Shown here one piece after another: positions 44,269 to 54,210 of a DNA stretch of 64,000 nucleotides. The stretch is from Peribacillus asahii (lineage in GTDB: Bacteria; Bacillota; Bacilli; Bacillales; DSM-1321). Each line of letters starts with the position of its first letter. Position 1 is the first letter of the stretch. Both the position numbers and the translations under genes were made by a program. The DNA lies in contig NZ_CP026095.1 in NCBI RefSeq assembly GCF_004006295.1, positions 1,722,001-1,786,000 of the forward strand, read 5' to 3'. Under the pieces are notes generated by a model, which saw only the letters and a list, made by a program, of their open reading frames with translations, did not search any database and had not been told where the DNA came from.

Positions 44269-45408
44269 ATGAAAATTGTTATTGCGCCCGACTCATTCAA
44301 AGGGAGTTTGACGGCAGTAGAAGCCGCACAGGCAATTGAAAGAGGGGTAAAAAAGGTATCACAGAGCATAAAAACCATTTTAGTGCCTGTTGCTGATGGC
44401 GGAGAGGGGACAATGGATAGTTTAGTAGCTGCTACTAATGGACGAACGATTGAAGTGTCTGTGAAAGGACCTCTGCTTGATTCCGTTCAGGCAGCCTATG
44501 GAGTTCTAGGAGATGGACAAACTTGTGTTATTGAAATGGCTAGTGCTTCCGGTTTATGTCTCATCGATGCTACTAAGCGGAATCCATTGTTGACTACAAC
44601 ATTTGGTACAGGACAATTAATCAAAAAAGCATTAGATGACGGCTGCCGGAAATTTATCTTAGCGATTGGTGGAAGCGCTACCAATGATGGCGGTGTCGGC
44701 ATGTTGCAAGCGTTAGGTATGCAGTTGTTGGATTCAGACGGGGAGTCCGTTGGCTACGGTGGCGGTGAGCTTTCTCGCATTGTTCAAATCGATGATCAAG
44801 ATTTTGACTCTCGGATTGCTGGTTGTGAATTTTTAATTGCATCAGATGTGCAAAATCCATTGCTTGGCAGGGAGGGGGCCTCGTATGTATTTGGGCCGCA
44901 AAAAGGTGCTACTCCTCAAATGGTAGAAATACTAGACCAGAATTTATCACATTGGGCAGATTTAGTAGAAAAGAAAACAGGCATTCGCTTACATGATAAA
45001 CCAGGTGCTGGTGCAGCGGGTGGAATCGGTGGAGCTTTCCAAGCTTTTTTTCCTTCCAAAACAAAAAGGGGAATCGACATCGTTATTGAATATACGGGTT
45101 TGGCCGACAAATTAACGAATGCGGATTGTGCCTTTACTGGGGAAGGACAAATAGATTTTCAAACAGCTTCTGGAAAGACGCCGATGGGTGTTGCAGAGGA
45201 AGCAAAGAAGAAGGGAATTCCTGTATTTGTTCTTGCTGGTTCGATTGGTAAAGACATTGACGTATTATACGAACATGGCATTACTAGCGTTCATAGTATT
45301 GTAAACGCTCCTATGACGCTGCAGGAGGCGATTACAAGAGGAGCGGTATTGCTAGAAGATACCGCAGAGCAAGTGATGCGTACGTACTTAGCATTATTGA
45401 AGAAATAG
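44269..45408 (+). CDS. Glycerate kinase (GarK/GlxK type)
   Basis: A 379-residue enzyme of the glycerate kinase type 1 family: KIVIAPDSFKGSLTA at the start, VPVADGGEGTMD, and GGSATNDGGVGMLQALG in the middle. It phosphorylates glycerate to 2- or 3-phosphoglycerate. AAGGTGGT before ATG 44269 fixes the start. It is followed after 13 bases by the permease and preceded divergently by cdaR, the standard glycerate/glucarate arrangement. Confidence 0.93.
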   Translation: MKIVIAPDSFKGSLTAVEAAQAIERGVKKVSQSIKTILVPVADGGEGTMDSLVAATNGRTIEVSVKGPLLDSVQAAYGVLGDGQTCVIEMASASGLCLIDATKRNPLLTTTFGTGQLIKKALDDGCRKFILAIGGSATNDGGVGMLQALGMQLLDSDGESVGYGGGELSRIVQIDDQDFDSRIAGCEFLIASDVQNPLLGREGASYVFGPQKGATPQMVEILDQNLSHWADLVEKKTGIRLHDKPGAGAAGGIGGAFQAFFPSKTKRGIDIVIEYTGLADKLTNADCAFTGEGQIDFQTASGKTPMGVAEEAKKKGIPVFVLAGSIGKDIDVLYEHGITSVHSIVNAPMTLQEAITRGAVLLEDTAEQVMRTYLALLKK

Positions 45409-45421
45409 GGGGGAGAAAGGT

Positions 45422-46762
45422 ATGTTATTTGTTGTCTTACTTATTGGTGTTTTATTAATTGTTGTGGCTACTACAAAGTTTAAAGTGCATCCGTTTTTAT
45501 CATTATTATTAGGTACATTATTTGTTGGATTTGCTTCTGGCATGCCTCTCGCTAAAATCGTAGAAAATATAAATAGTGGTTTTGGTGGCTTAATGGGTGG
45601 TATTGGTCTTGTTATCGTCTTCGGAACAATTATCGGGACCATATTGGAAAAGGCTGGAGCGGCTCTACGTATGGCTGAAGTGGTTTTACGTATTGTTGGG
45701 CCGAAAAGACCGCAGTTTGCGATGAGTTTAATCGGTTATATTGTTTCGATTCCTGTATTTTGTGATTCTGGTTTTGTTATTTTGAACAGCTTACGAAAAG
45801 CATTGGCTAAGCGGGCGAAAGTGGCTCTTGCTTCGATGTCTGTGGCGTTGGCAACTGGATTATATGCAACACATACCCTTGTGCCGCCAACGCCAGGTCC
45901 AATTGCAGCGGCTGGAAATATTGGAGCAGATGGTTTCTTAGGTACAATTATTTTAATTGGATTAATTACAGCTATTCCTGCGGTTGTTGTCGGTTATTTA
46001 TGGGCAACAAAAGTGGCAAGTAAAATCGAGGTTGAAGATGATGGTGAGGAACTAGATTATGAGGAAATCGTTCGTTCATTTGGAAAAATGCCATCTACGT
46101 TTCAAGCGTTTTTACCAATTGTGTTACCAATCGTATTAATCGGAGCAGGATCCATTGTATCTGTTGCTGGAATAGAAGGAAATGCAGCAGCGTTTCTTAA
46201 TTTCTTAGGCCAGCCTGTTATTGCTTTACTTGCTGGTGTAGTTGCGGCACTTACATTATTGCCAAAATATGATGAAGAAACATTAACAAACTGGATTGGT
46301 GAAGCATTGTTAGATGCAGCCCCAATTTTATTAATTACAGGAGCTGGCGGTGCTTTTGGTACAGTCATCAAGAACACAGGGATTGCTGAAATGATTCAAG
46401 GCTGGAATCTTGGGGATATGTTTAGTGGTGCTTTATTCTTACTTGTTCCTTTCCTTATTGCCGCTGCTTTAAAGACAGCACAAGGTTCATCAACTGCAGC
46501 TCTTGTTATTACATCTTCACTTATTGCCCCAATGTTACCAACGCTTGGCATAGAAGGAGCTGTACCTTTAGCGTTAGTCGTTATGGCTGTTGGGGCAGGT
46601 GCGATGACAGTGAGCCATGTGAATGATAGTTTCTTCTGGGTAGTTACTCAATTTAGTGGAATGAAAGTGACCGATGCTTATAAAGCACAGACGATGGCTA
46701 CGTTAATGCAAGGCCTTGTGACAATTGTGGTGAGTATGATTTTGTGGGTGATTTTAGTTTAA
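45422..46762 (+). CDS. GntP-family permease (glycerate/gluconate)
   Basis: A 446-residue protein with about twelve membrane spans of the GntP family, with GGLMGGIGLVIVFGTIIG, YATHTLVPPTPGPIAAAGN and AQGSSTAALVITSS. It is co-transcribed with glycerate kinase. Glycerate is the most likely substrate from context, and gluconate or another sugar acid is the alternative. GGGGGGAGAAAGG precedes ATG 45422. Confidence 0.9.
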   Translation: MLFVVLLIGVLLIVVATTKFKVHPFLSLLLGTLFVGFASGMPLAKIVENINSGFGGLMGGIGLVIVFGTIIGTILEKAGAALRMAEVVLRIVGPKRPQFAMSLIGYIVSIPVFCDSGFVILNSLRKALAKRAKVALASMSVALATGLYATHTLVPPTPGPIAAAGNIGADGFLGTIILIGLITAIPAVVVGYLWATKVASKIEVEDDGEELDYEEIVRSFGKMPSTFQAFLPIVLPIVLIGAGSIVSVAGIEGNAAAFLNFLGQPVIALLAGVVAALTLLPKYDEETLTNWIGEALLDAAPILLITGAGGAFGTVIKNTGIAEMIQGWNLGDMFSGALFLLVPFLIAAALKTAQGSSTAALVITSSLIAPMLPTLGIEGAVPLALVVMAVGAGAMTVSHVNDSFFWVVTQFSGMKVTDAYKAQTMATLMQGLVTIVVSMILWVILV

Positions 46763-46777
46763 GTGAATGATAGTAAA

Positions 46778-46812
46778 AGACAGAGAGTGTTAGTCGCTCT
46801 CTGTCTTTTTTG
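46778..46812 (+). terminator. Terminator of the glycerate operon
   Basis: AGACAGAGAG pairs perfectly with CTCTCTGTCT, followed by TTTTTTG. Confidence 0.93.
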
Positions 46813-47056
46813 TATGGTTTATAAGAGGGAATAATATGTACGTTTTTCCTCTTTGCAGTGATTGATATATTCCAACGGGTTTGGTAAAGCGAAGATACGT
46901 AATCAGTAAATTTAAGTGTTTAAACTTTTTGTTTCTCTAGACATGCTCGCATTCATAGTTCATTTGTATACCAACAATGTAGATTGTATACTTATTTATA
47001 CATTATCCACATAAATACAATTAAGATAAAAATTTATATATATGGGAGTGGTTGTG

Positions 47057-47638
47057 TTGAAAAAAGGGTTGTTAGGTACAATAATTGCTATTCTCGCAGT
47101 TATAGTCGTTTTTGTCATCTTGTTGATGAGTAGCTATAATGGCTTTGTCAATAAGGAGGAGGATGTGAATCAGTCCTATGCACAAATTGAAAATCAGCTG
47201 CAACGAAGACTTGATTTAATACCAAACCTTGTGAATACAGTAAAGGGATATGCTTCACATGAAAAAGAAGTGATTGCATCAGTCTCAGATGCACGGGCCA
47301 AATTAGCTGGGGCAAAAACTCCTGCAGAACAAGCAACAGCTAATGAACAATTATCAGGTGCGTTAAGTCGCTTGCTTGTAGTTGTTGAGAACTATCCTAA
47401 CTTAAAAGCCGATCAGCAGTTTACTCAATTAATGGATGAACTTGCAGGCACGGAAAATCGAATTGCCGTAGCTCGCAAAGATTACAATGAACAAGTTGCA
47501 GTCTATAACAAAAAGGTAAAAAGAATGCCAGGAGCAATTGTAGCAAGAATAGCTGGATTTGATGAAAAAGAATATTTTAAAGCGGATCCTAATGCAACTA
47601 AAGCTCCTAATGTTGACTTTGGAGGCAATGGTCAATGA
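47057..47638 (+). CDS. LemA family protein
   Basis: A protein of about 193 residues with one N-terminal membrane segment (TIIAILAVIVVFVILLMSS) and the LemA helical domain: YNGFVNKEEDVNQSYAQIENQLQRR, LIPNLVNTVKGYA, and ENRIAVARKDYNEQV. TTG 47057 (MKKG) is preferred because GGGAGTGG lies at a workable distance; the ATG at 47042 overlaps that site. It overlaps the next TPM gene by four bases. LemA/TPM pairs are common, with an unclear envelope role. Confidence 0.9.
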   Translation: MKKGLLGTIIAILAVIVVFVILLMSSYNGFVNKEEDVNQSYAQIENQLQRRLDLIPNLVNTVKGYASHEKEVIASVSDARAKLAGAKTPAEQATANEQLSGALSRLLVVVENYPNLKADQQFTQLMDELAGTENRIAVARKDYNEQVAVYNKKVKRMPGAIVARIAGFDEKEYFKADPNATKAPNVDFGGNGQ

Positions 47639-48390
47639 TTAGAAAGCGGGTTCCGCATTTTCTTTTGGTGTTACTCGCTTCTTTTGTTTTAGCAGGTCAA
47701 GTATTTGCAAAGGATACTGATATTCCAAATTCAGTTGGTGACATTTACGTACAAGATTTTGCCGATATTTTAACAGAAAATGAAGAAAATCAACTAAAAA
47801 GTATAGGGCGCAGTCTTGAAAATCAAACAACGGCACAAGTGTCTGTTCTTACTGTTGAAACAACTGAAGGCACACCGATTGCAGAATATGCGAATGAAGC
47901 TTTCAGGCAATATGGAATTGGTAGTGAAGTGGAAGACAATGGCGTTTTACTCGTTCTTGCTATGGATGATCACAAAGTTCAAATTGAAGTGGGATATGGG
48001 TTAGAAGGTCGACTTCCAGATGGAAAGATAGGAAGGATTTTGGACGAACATGCGATTCCCTATTTGAATGATAATGAGCCAAACAAAGCTGTGATTGAAA
48101 CGTACGAAGTATTGGCACAAGAAGTGGCGACTGAATATGGCGTAGAAGGTGGTCAACAAACTACAGAGAAGCAAGCAACTGAAGAAGAAGGGATAGGAAT
48201 ACCCACGTGGTTAATCATTCTTTTTATTGTAGCTTCTGTGTTTATTGATTTTAAGTTTTTTGGAGGAACGCTTACTTCAATCATCCTGTCCATTTTGTCC
48301 CGTGGAGGTGGCAGAGGTGGTGGAGACGGTGGTTCACGCGGAGGTGGCGGCGGTTCCTCTGGCGGCGGTGGAGCAGGTAGAGGATGGTAA
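47635..48390 (+). CDS. TPM-domain (YgcG-like) membrane protein
   Basis: A 251-residue protein: signal peptide ending near AGQVFAKD, a TPM domain with YVQDFADILTENEENQL, DNGVLLVLAMDDHKVQIEVGYG and LEGRLPDGKIG, one membrane segment (IPTWLIILFIVASVFIDF), and a Gly/Arg/Ser-rich cytoplasmic tail, typical of YgcG proteins. It overlaps lemA by four bases. Confidence 0.9.
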   Translation: MIRKRVPHFLLVLLASFVLAGQVFAKDTDIPNSVGDIYVQDFADILTENEENQLKSIGRSLENQTTAQVSVLTVETTEGTPIAEYANEAFRQYGIGSEVEDNGVLLVLAMDDHKVQIEVGYGLEGRLPDGKIGRILDEHAIPYLNDNEPNKAVIETYEVLAQEVATEYGVEGGQQTTEKQATEEEGIGIPTWLIILFIVASVFIDFKFFGGTLTSIILSILSRGGGRGGGDGGSRGGGGGSSGGGGAGRGW

Positions 48391-48537
48391 GGTCTATTTG
48401 TAAAGCAGCTACGAAAATCAGGAGTTTGTTTCCGGAATATCCATATTATTATAGGGAATGCTCACACGAAGATTTCGCGACATCTCGACAAGAATAGGTT
48501 TTCGTGCGTTGTTTTTATTGTGATTGTCTATGTGGAA

Positions 48538-48577
48538 AAACGAGGCTACCTAAAGTTTTGGGCAGCCTCGTTTTTTT
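48538..48577 (+). terminator. Terminator upstream of element 3
   Basis: AACGAGGCT pairs with AGCCTCGTT, followed by a T-run. Lies about 150 bases after the TPM gene. Confidence 0.85.
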
Positions 48578-48587
48578 ATTCAACGAG

Positions 48588-50366
48588 CCAAAAGTACCAC
48601 CACCTCAAGGAGTGGTAGCGAGTAGGTGGTAGTACTTTTGGCAAAAAAGAATAAAAACAGATTTTTTCATTTGTATGATGGGTTTGGTTTATATTCCCTT
48701 AATATGGTAAAATAAAAGGGGGATTACTCATTTTTGGAGGTGAAAATATGGAGCATCGAACACAGCAAATTCTAATTAAAAATGGTCATCGTATGTTTGG
48801 TTATTGTCAAATGATGTGTCAGAATTCAAAGAATATGCAAAATACGACCAATTTTTATATTCGTCAAGTGTATACGTCTTTAACGCAGGACAAAAAGTTG
48901 CAACCATTGCAAGAAGAAGTGTTGGGGAATATTAATCAATATTTCGAGGCTATGAATAATAACCAACTTTTAGCCTATGAAAAAAATGTAGTGAAAGAAA
49001 TGGCAAAGGAAAAGCAAAAAGAAGTTAAATGCAATTTATTTGAAAAACCATGCAAAGAACATCCGCATGTAGATTACAATTTTCTTGATTCGCTATTTAA
49101 ACTCATGAATCAACATGATTATCGATCATTACCCGTGCAATCCAGTCAATCTGCGATGAAACAAGTATTTGATAATTGGAAATCATTTTTTGAATCAAAT
49201 AAAGATTATAAAGTACATCCTGAAAAGTACAAAGGTAAGCCAAGAATTCCTGGTTATTGTCGTGCCAAGGAGAAAGAAGTAAAAATCACCAATCAAGATT
49301 GTGTGATTAAGGAAGGGAAATATTTAAAATTCCCTAAAACAAAGGAACGATTAAATATTGGAAAATTAGGTTGCTTAGATGGAAAACTTCAAGAAGTTCG
49401 AATTATTCCTCGTTATGGTCATTACGTTATTGAACTTGTGATGAAAACCAAAAATGAAGTAGAAATCACAAAAAAGACCGAAAAGTTGATGTCGATTGAT
49501 ATGGGGATTGATAACTTAGCGGCGATTACAACCAATACAGGAATGGAACCCCTTATTATCAAAGGCACACCTGTTAAATCGATTAATCAATACTACAATA
49601 AAGAAAAAGCTCACTATTTAGGGATTCTTCGTCAAGGAATGAATCCAAAAGAAGGGCAATTTACAAGTAAACGTTTAGAAAAACTTCATGAAAAACGTTT
49701 TTTAATGATTAAAGATTACTTCCACAAAGCAAGTTATCATATTGAAGTATTAGCTTTACAGGAAAAAGTAGATGTCATTGTGATCGGTCAAAACAAAGAT
49801 TGGAAAAAAGAGATGAATATGGGAAAACGAAACAATCAATCTTTTGCTCATATTCCACACAGTATGTTTATTGAGATGATCAAATACAAAGCAGAACAGC
49901 ATGGTATTAAAGTATTGGTTGTGGAAGAGTCCTACACCTCGAAAGCAAGTTTTGTAGATGGTGACTTTATTCCTACCTATGAAAAAGGTTCAAATGGAAA
50001 ACACCACTTTAACGGAAAACGTATTAAACGAGGTTTGTACAAAACAAAACATGGATTTTTAGTCAATGCAGACGTAAACGGCAGTGCCAATATATTAAAG
50101 AAAACGTATCTGAAATTAAATGAAACAGATGATTTCAATATCGAAGCCGTTCGTGTTTGGAATCCAAAAAGCATTATTGCTTAAAAATAAGAAATCCCAA
50201 CGGCAAGACCAATGGGAAAGAGGGGCTGGGTGTGAATAGACCGCCGATGTGACAGCCCCACTGCTCGTTAATCGTTCAGGTTTACTTAGAATCTTTAATT
50301 AAATACATCGATACGGCAGAAACCCCCATCTTCAAAGCCGACAGGCTTAAGTGGGGGAGCATTCAT
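48588..50366 (+). mobile_element. IS200/IS605-family element 3, tnpB variant
   Basis: Left end: a 54-base palindrome at 48588-48641 (CCAAAAGTACCACCACCT against AGGTGGTAGTACTTTTGG, one mismatch). Right end: CCCCCA (50323) pairs with GTGGGGG (50351-50357), followed by AGCATTCAT, nearly the same as the right end of element 2. It contains only tnpB. The TTCAT at the right end overlaps the stop codon of the opuA permease gene (50363-50365). Termini are approximate. Confidence 0.75.
48748..50184 (+). CDS. tnpB: TnpB-family nuclease with altered RuvC-II motif, second copy
   Basis: A 478-residue relative of the protein at 28685. RuvC-I is SIDMGIDNLA and RuvC-III is NADVNGSANI. The usual RuvC-II Glu is replaced in VIGQNKDW, whereas VVEESYTSKASF is kept, as in the other copy. 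No zinc-ribbon Cys pairs remain. TTTGGAGGTG precedes ATG 48748. The frame is intact, so both copies may be active. No TnpA is encoded in the element. Confidence 0.88.
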   Translation: MEHRTQQILIKNGHRMFGYCQMMCQNSKNMQNTTNFYIRQVYTSLTQDKKLQPLQEEVLGNINQYFEAMNNNQLLAYEKNVVKEMAKEKQKEVKCNLFEKPCKEHPHVDYNFLDSLFKLMNQHDYRSLPVQSSQSAMKQVFDNWKSFFESNKDYKVHPEKYKGKPRIPGYCRAKEKEVKITNQDCVIKEGKYLKFPKTKERLNIGKLGCLDGKLQEVRIIPRYGHYVIELVMKTKNEVEITKKTEKLMSIDMGIDNLAAITTNTGMEPLIIKGTPVKSINQYYNKEKAHYLGILRQGMNPKEGQFTSKRLEKLHEKRFLMIKDYFHKASYHIEVLALQEKVDVIVIGQNKDWKKEMNMGKRNNQSFAHIPHSMFIEMIKYKAEQHGIKVLVVEESYTSKASFVDGDFIPTYEKGSNGKHHFNGKRIKRGLYKTKHGFLVNADVNGSANILKKTYLKLNETDDFNIEAVRVWNPKSIIA

Positions 50367-52090
50367 TTCAAGTCTTCAATTGAATCAATATCCATATACT
50401 CAGGTACTACTAGTCCATTCTTCGTTCCCGTAAGATTTGGTCCAAGATCAATGAAATCATTTTTATAGGTATTATAATAATCAAGATGTGTACTTGGCAG
50501 CCATGCACCTACCATTGCATCAGCACTGCCATTGGCAATACCTGCAAACATTGGGCCAACCTCAACTTGACTCAGAGTCACGTTGTAGCCGTGCTGCTCA
50601 AGAACTTTACCAATAACATTGGTACTAGCTATTTCAGTATCCCAGGCAACATACACAAGATTGATACTTTCACCATTTCCTGCTTGAGCTCCTTTTGTCC
50701 ATTTAGCTGTTTTGTCCGGATTTGCTTGAATCCATTTTTCAGCAGCTTTAGCTGGATCCACTCCGTTAGCAATGTCAACCATTACATCTTCCATATCACT
50801 TGGTTTCCAGAAGAATTGATCAAGGATAGTGTAAGCACCAGGAGCATCTTCTTCAAGTCCTTTTCGGACGATTGTATTAATATCTTCAGCTCCACCAAAG
50901 GTATTATTCGGGTCATCGAGATATTTTAAATCAAACGAAGAGAACATCCAATGGGGTGACCATCCTGTTACAACAATTGGTTCTTTATTTTCATAGGCTT
51001 TCTTCAATTCAGCAACCATCGCTGCCGATGAACCTTCAACAAGTGTCCAATTAGTTAACTCGTAATCTTTTAAGGCTTTATTAGCCTGCTTCATGAGTCC
51101 TGCTCCAGGTTCAATCCCAATAACTTCATAATCGGTTTGGGCTCCAATCCCAGTAGCATTCTCTTTTACTGTATTTTCTTTTGCAAACACTAAAACTAGT
51201 GCAGAAACTACTATAAGCGCAGCTGCAATCGAAAGGATAATTTTCCGGCTAATAAGATGCTCGTACGCTGGCTTGCGTATATTTTGCGTAATACGGTCGA
51301 GGATGATTGCGATAATTACAATCGACAATCCAGCTTCAAAGCCTTGTCCCACGTTAATTTGACTGACAGCTCGGTAAACATCTGCTCCAAGTCCTGGTGC
51401 GCCAACTAATGAAGCCGTAACAACCATAGAAAGAGCAAGCATGATACTTTGGTTTATCCCTGCCAAAATCGTTGGAGTGGCCAATGGCAATTGGACTTTG
51501 AATAATTTTTGGCTAGCCGTTGAACCGAATGCGTCTGACGCTTCAATGAGTTCTTTAGGCACTTCTTGAATTCCAAGATTAGTCATACGAATTGTTGGCG
51601 CAATCGCGAAAATAAACGAAGCAACAATCCCAGGCACGACACCAATTCCGAAAAATAAAATGGAGGGAATTAAATAAACAAATGCGGGCATTGTTTGCAT
51701 AAAATCTAAAATAGGGGTAACGATTTTTTGTACGGTTTTGCTTTGAGCACACCAAATCCCAATTGGAATCCCGATTAGTATCGTAAAAAATCCGGATACT
51801 AAAACAATAGCAAGCGTTTGAATAGTTGATTCCCAATAACCAAGATTATCAATCAATAGTAAACTAAGCAATGTAAAGATGCCTAATGGCCATCTGCTAG
51901 TATAGGTAACTAACAGGGCTAAAACAATGATTAGTAGAATGGGAGGTCCTACACTCAATACTTCAACAATAAAATTTAATAGCCCATCGATTACATTTGT
52001 AAAAAATGAAAATAATCCAGCAAATGCAACGGTAATCCAGTCAACGAAAGAATCTACCCAATTTCCTAATGGAATTTTTGATATATTCAT
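50363..52090 (-). CDS. Glycine betaine ABC transporter permease fused to substrate-binding domain
   Basis: A 575-residue fusion. Residues 1 to about 300 form the ProW/OpuAB-type permease with about seven spans and the loop FGSTASQKLFKVQLPLATPTI. Residues about 320-575 form an OpuAC-type binding domain with the Trp residues of the betaine cage (GWSPHWMF, WDTEIA, GAWLPSTHLDYY). Such OpuABC fusions are known in lactic acid bacteria and some Bacilli. The stop codon lies in the right end of mobile element 3, but the ending DSIEDLK appears natural. It overlaps the ATPase operon partner closely (four bases apart). Confidence 0.9.
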   Translation of the reverse strand: MNISKIPLGNWVDSFVDWITVAFAGLFSFFTNVIDGLLNFIVEVLSVGPPILLIIVLALLVTYTSRWPLGIFTLLSLLLIDNLGYWESTIQTLAIVLVSGFFTILIGIPIGIWCAQSKTVQKIVTPILDFMQTMPAFVYLIPSILFFGIGVVPGIVASFIFAIAPTIRMTNLGIQEVPKELIEASDAFGSTASQKLFKVQLPLATPTILAGINQSIMLALSMVVTASLVGAPGLGADVYRAVSQINVGQGFEAGLSIVIIAIILDRITQNIRKPAYEHLISRKIILSIAAALIVVSALVLVFAKENTVKENATGIGAQTDYEVIGIEPGAGLMKQANKALKDYELTNWTLVEGSSAAMVAELKKAYENKEPIVVTGWSPHWMFSSFDLKYLDDPNNTFGGAEDINTIVRKGLEEDAPGAYTILDQFFWKPSDMEDVMVDIANGVDPAKAAEKWIQANPDKTAKWTKGAQAGNGESINLVYVAWDTEIASTNVIGKVLEQHGYNVTLSQVEVGPMFAGIANGSADAMVGAWLPSTHLDYYNTYKNDFIDLGPNLTGTKNGLVVPEYMDIDSIEDLK

Positions 52091-52094
52091 TTAA

Positions 52095-53300
52095 TCACTC
52101 ACTCTCCAAATCGTTTAAAGAATCTTTATTCCCTGCTAAAGCACCAATTACGGCTCCGCGAATAACAATTCCTTTGATTCTTTTCTCTTCATCTATAACC
52201 GATATTGGCAGATTTGAGGTTGCGATAGCATCCATAAGATCGACAAGCAGCGCGTCCTCTGCGACAGTTGGGATATCGGTTGTCATCACTTCAGAAATAG
52301 ATTGGTTTTGATCAATGGCCAGACGTGCTTGTTCAGCTGTCAGTGCCCCTAATAGCTTTTGCTTACGGTCCACCACAAATATACTGGAATATCCTTGTTT
52401 CCGCATAATTTCGAGCGCAACCCTCGGACCACGGTCTGCACCGATTTTCTCTGGTCGTTTCATTACGTGTGATGCCGTTAATATTTTAGATAAATCGACA
52501 TCTTCAACGAATTTCTCAACAAACTCGTTTGCGGGCTTCATCATAATTTGTTCCGGTGTTCCAAGTTGAATAATACTGCCATCCTTCATCAAAGCAATTC
52601 GATCACCGATGCGCAGTGCCTCATCTAAATCATGGGTGATGAAAATAATTGTTTTCTTGAAATTTTCCTGAATTTCTAGTAATTCATCCTGCATATCTTT
52701 ACGAATCAGTGGATCAAGTGCACTAAACGCTTCGTCCATTAACAGGATATCCGTGTCGCTAGCAAGTGCACGGGCGAGTCCTACCCTTTGCTGCATACCA
52801 CCGCTCAATTGGGATGGAAATTGATTCTCATAACCTTTTAGTCCAACGACAGCTAATGCGCTCATTGCCTTTTCACGCCGTTCTTCAACAAAGGTCTTTT
52901 GGATTTCAAGTCCAAATTCGGTATTTTCTAAAATTGTTTTATGGGGAAAAAGAGCAAAGTTTTGAAACACCATGCTTATTTTCTTTTGTCTTACTTCCCT
53001 TAGGCGAGCGGGACCCATTTTTACAATATCTTCATTGTCAATTAAAATTTCACCAACCGTAGGGGCGATCAGTCTGTTAAACATCCGAATTAACGTTGAT
53101 TTCCCGCTCCCAGACAACCCCATAATTACAAAGATTTCTCCAGGGTAGATGTTGAAGTCCACTTTATTGACACCAACTGTTTGTCCTGTTTCTTTCAAAA
53201 TTTCTTTCTTAGAACGACCTTGTTCTAAAAGCTCCAGTGCCGCTTTTGGAGACTTACCAAAAATTTTTGATACGTTTCTTACTTCTACAAATGGATTCAT
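52095..53300 (-). CDS. opuAA: Glycine betaine/proline ABC transporter ATPase with CBS domains
   Basis: A 401-residue OpuAA/ProV-type ATPase: N-terminal EVRNVSKIFGKSP, Walker A GLSGSGKST, signature LSGGMQQR, Walker B ILLMDEAFSALDP, and two CBS domains from about residue 280 (VMKRPEKIGADRGPRVALEIM and ISEVMTTDIPTVAEDALLVDL). CBS domains in OpuA sense ionic strength or c-di-AMP, which fits the potassium/c-di-AMP theme at ktrA. GAGGTG precedes ATG 53300. Confidence 0.92.
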   Translation of the reverse strand: MNPFVEVRNVSKIFGKSPKAALELLEQGRSKKEILKETGQTVGVNKVDFNIYPGEIFVIMGLSGSGKSTLIRMFNRLIAPTVGEILIDNEDIVKMGPARLREVRQKKISMVFQNFALFPHKTILENTEFGLEIQKTFVEERREKAMSALAVVGLKGYENQFPSQLSGGMQQRVGLARALASDTDILLMDEAFSALDPLIRKDMQDELLEIQENFKKTIIFITHDLDEALRIGDRIALMKDGSIIQLGTPEQIMMKPANEFVEKFVEDVDLSKILTASHVMKRPEKIGADRGPRVALEIMRKQGYSSIFVVDRKQKLLGALTAEQARLAIDQNQSISEVMTTDIPTVAEDALLVDLMDAIATSNLPISVIDEEKRIKGIVIRGAVIGALAGNKDSLNDLESE

Positions 53301-54210
53301 TTAAACACCTCGTTCTTAAATTTTCTTCTGAAAAACTGATATAGTAGAGCAAACATTTTTCAGGAATATAAGCCTCCTCAAAAATGATAAAGCGGATATT
53401 GTTCAATCATTCACTTACTTGCTCTTTAGATTCTTATCCCACCTACTTTAATTCTAAATGTCATAAAAAATTGGGAATTAAAAGTGAGATGTTTGCTCGT
53501 TTGACTTTGATTCTTTTATGAAGAGGATGTAGCCAAAAAGGGGAAAAACAACATCAAATATAGAGTTTTTTAAAGGGCTAAATCGTGTGTTTACTTTTTA
53601 ACTATATCGTTTTCTAGTATTCATATCAAATGACGTACACGCAGAATGAATAAGATTTTAGTAGAGTTTTGACTATAACTATCGCTTTTTTAATCTGCTG
53701 AAAATGTTGATATAGCAGGGGGTTGACAGTTTTTTTAGGTTGGGATGATTGAATAGAATTATCGTGGATTAATTTTTGTGAAAATGAGTCTTTTATCCTA
53801 TTGAAATTATTCAAAAAAAACATTTTAAAAAAATCAATTTAAAAAAGAGAAATCACCGTGGTGGAATTCAAATTAGAAGATGAAAATTACTTGAATTAGA
53901 GCGTTAAATTTATCCTTTTCTGGATAGTCTATTAACAATCATTTATCAAAGGTAAGAGGTGCTTCTTTTGGAGGTGAGACTTCAACTTAGAGTATGGACG
54001 AAAGTGTCAGTAGAATTCCTTAAATAATTTTAATTGAGAGTTCAGTAAGTGTATGGGATTTAACGTCTGGCATACCCTATAACTTTCCGTACTTTCCAAT
54101 CATCCAATAACTGTATTTCAGATTTTCACAGTTTCGATTGTTATCTTTGTTTTTTTATACTATGATGATACGTAATATCATATACAGATTGTTCCAAAGG
54201 AGAAAGATTA
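53301..54210. other. 910-base region without a recognisable gene
   Basis: AT-rich DNA between the divergent opuA and lysR genes. A 65-codon minus-strand frame at 53626-53823 has no ribosome binding site or family resemblance. A possible opuA promoter on the minus strand contains TTGAACA about 105 bases before the start. Nothing else is supported. Confidence 0.6.

Noticed and set aside
53626..53823. 65-codon minus-strand ORF near opuA
   Set aside because: No ribosome binding site, no family resemblance and unusual composition in AT-rich DNA.
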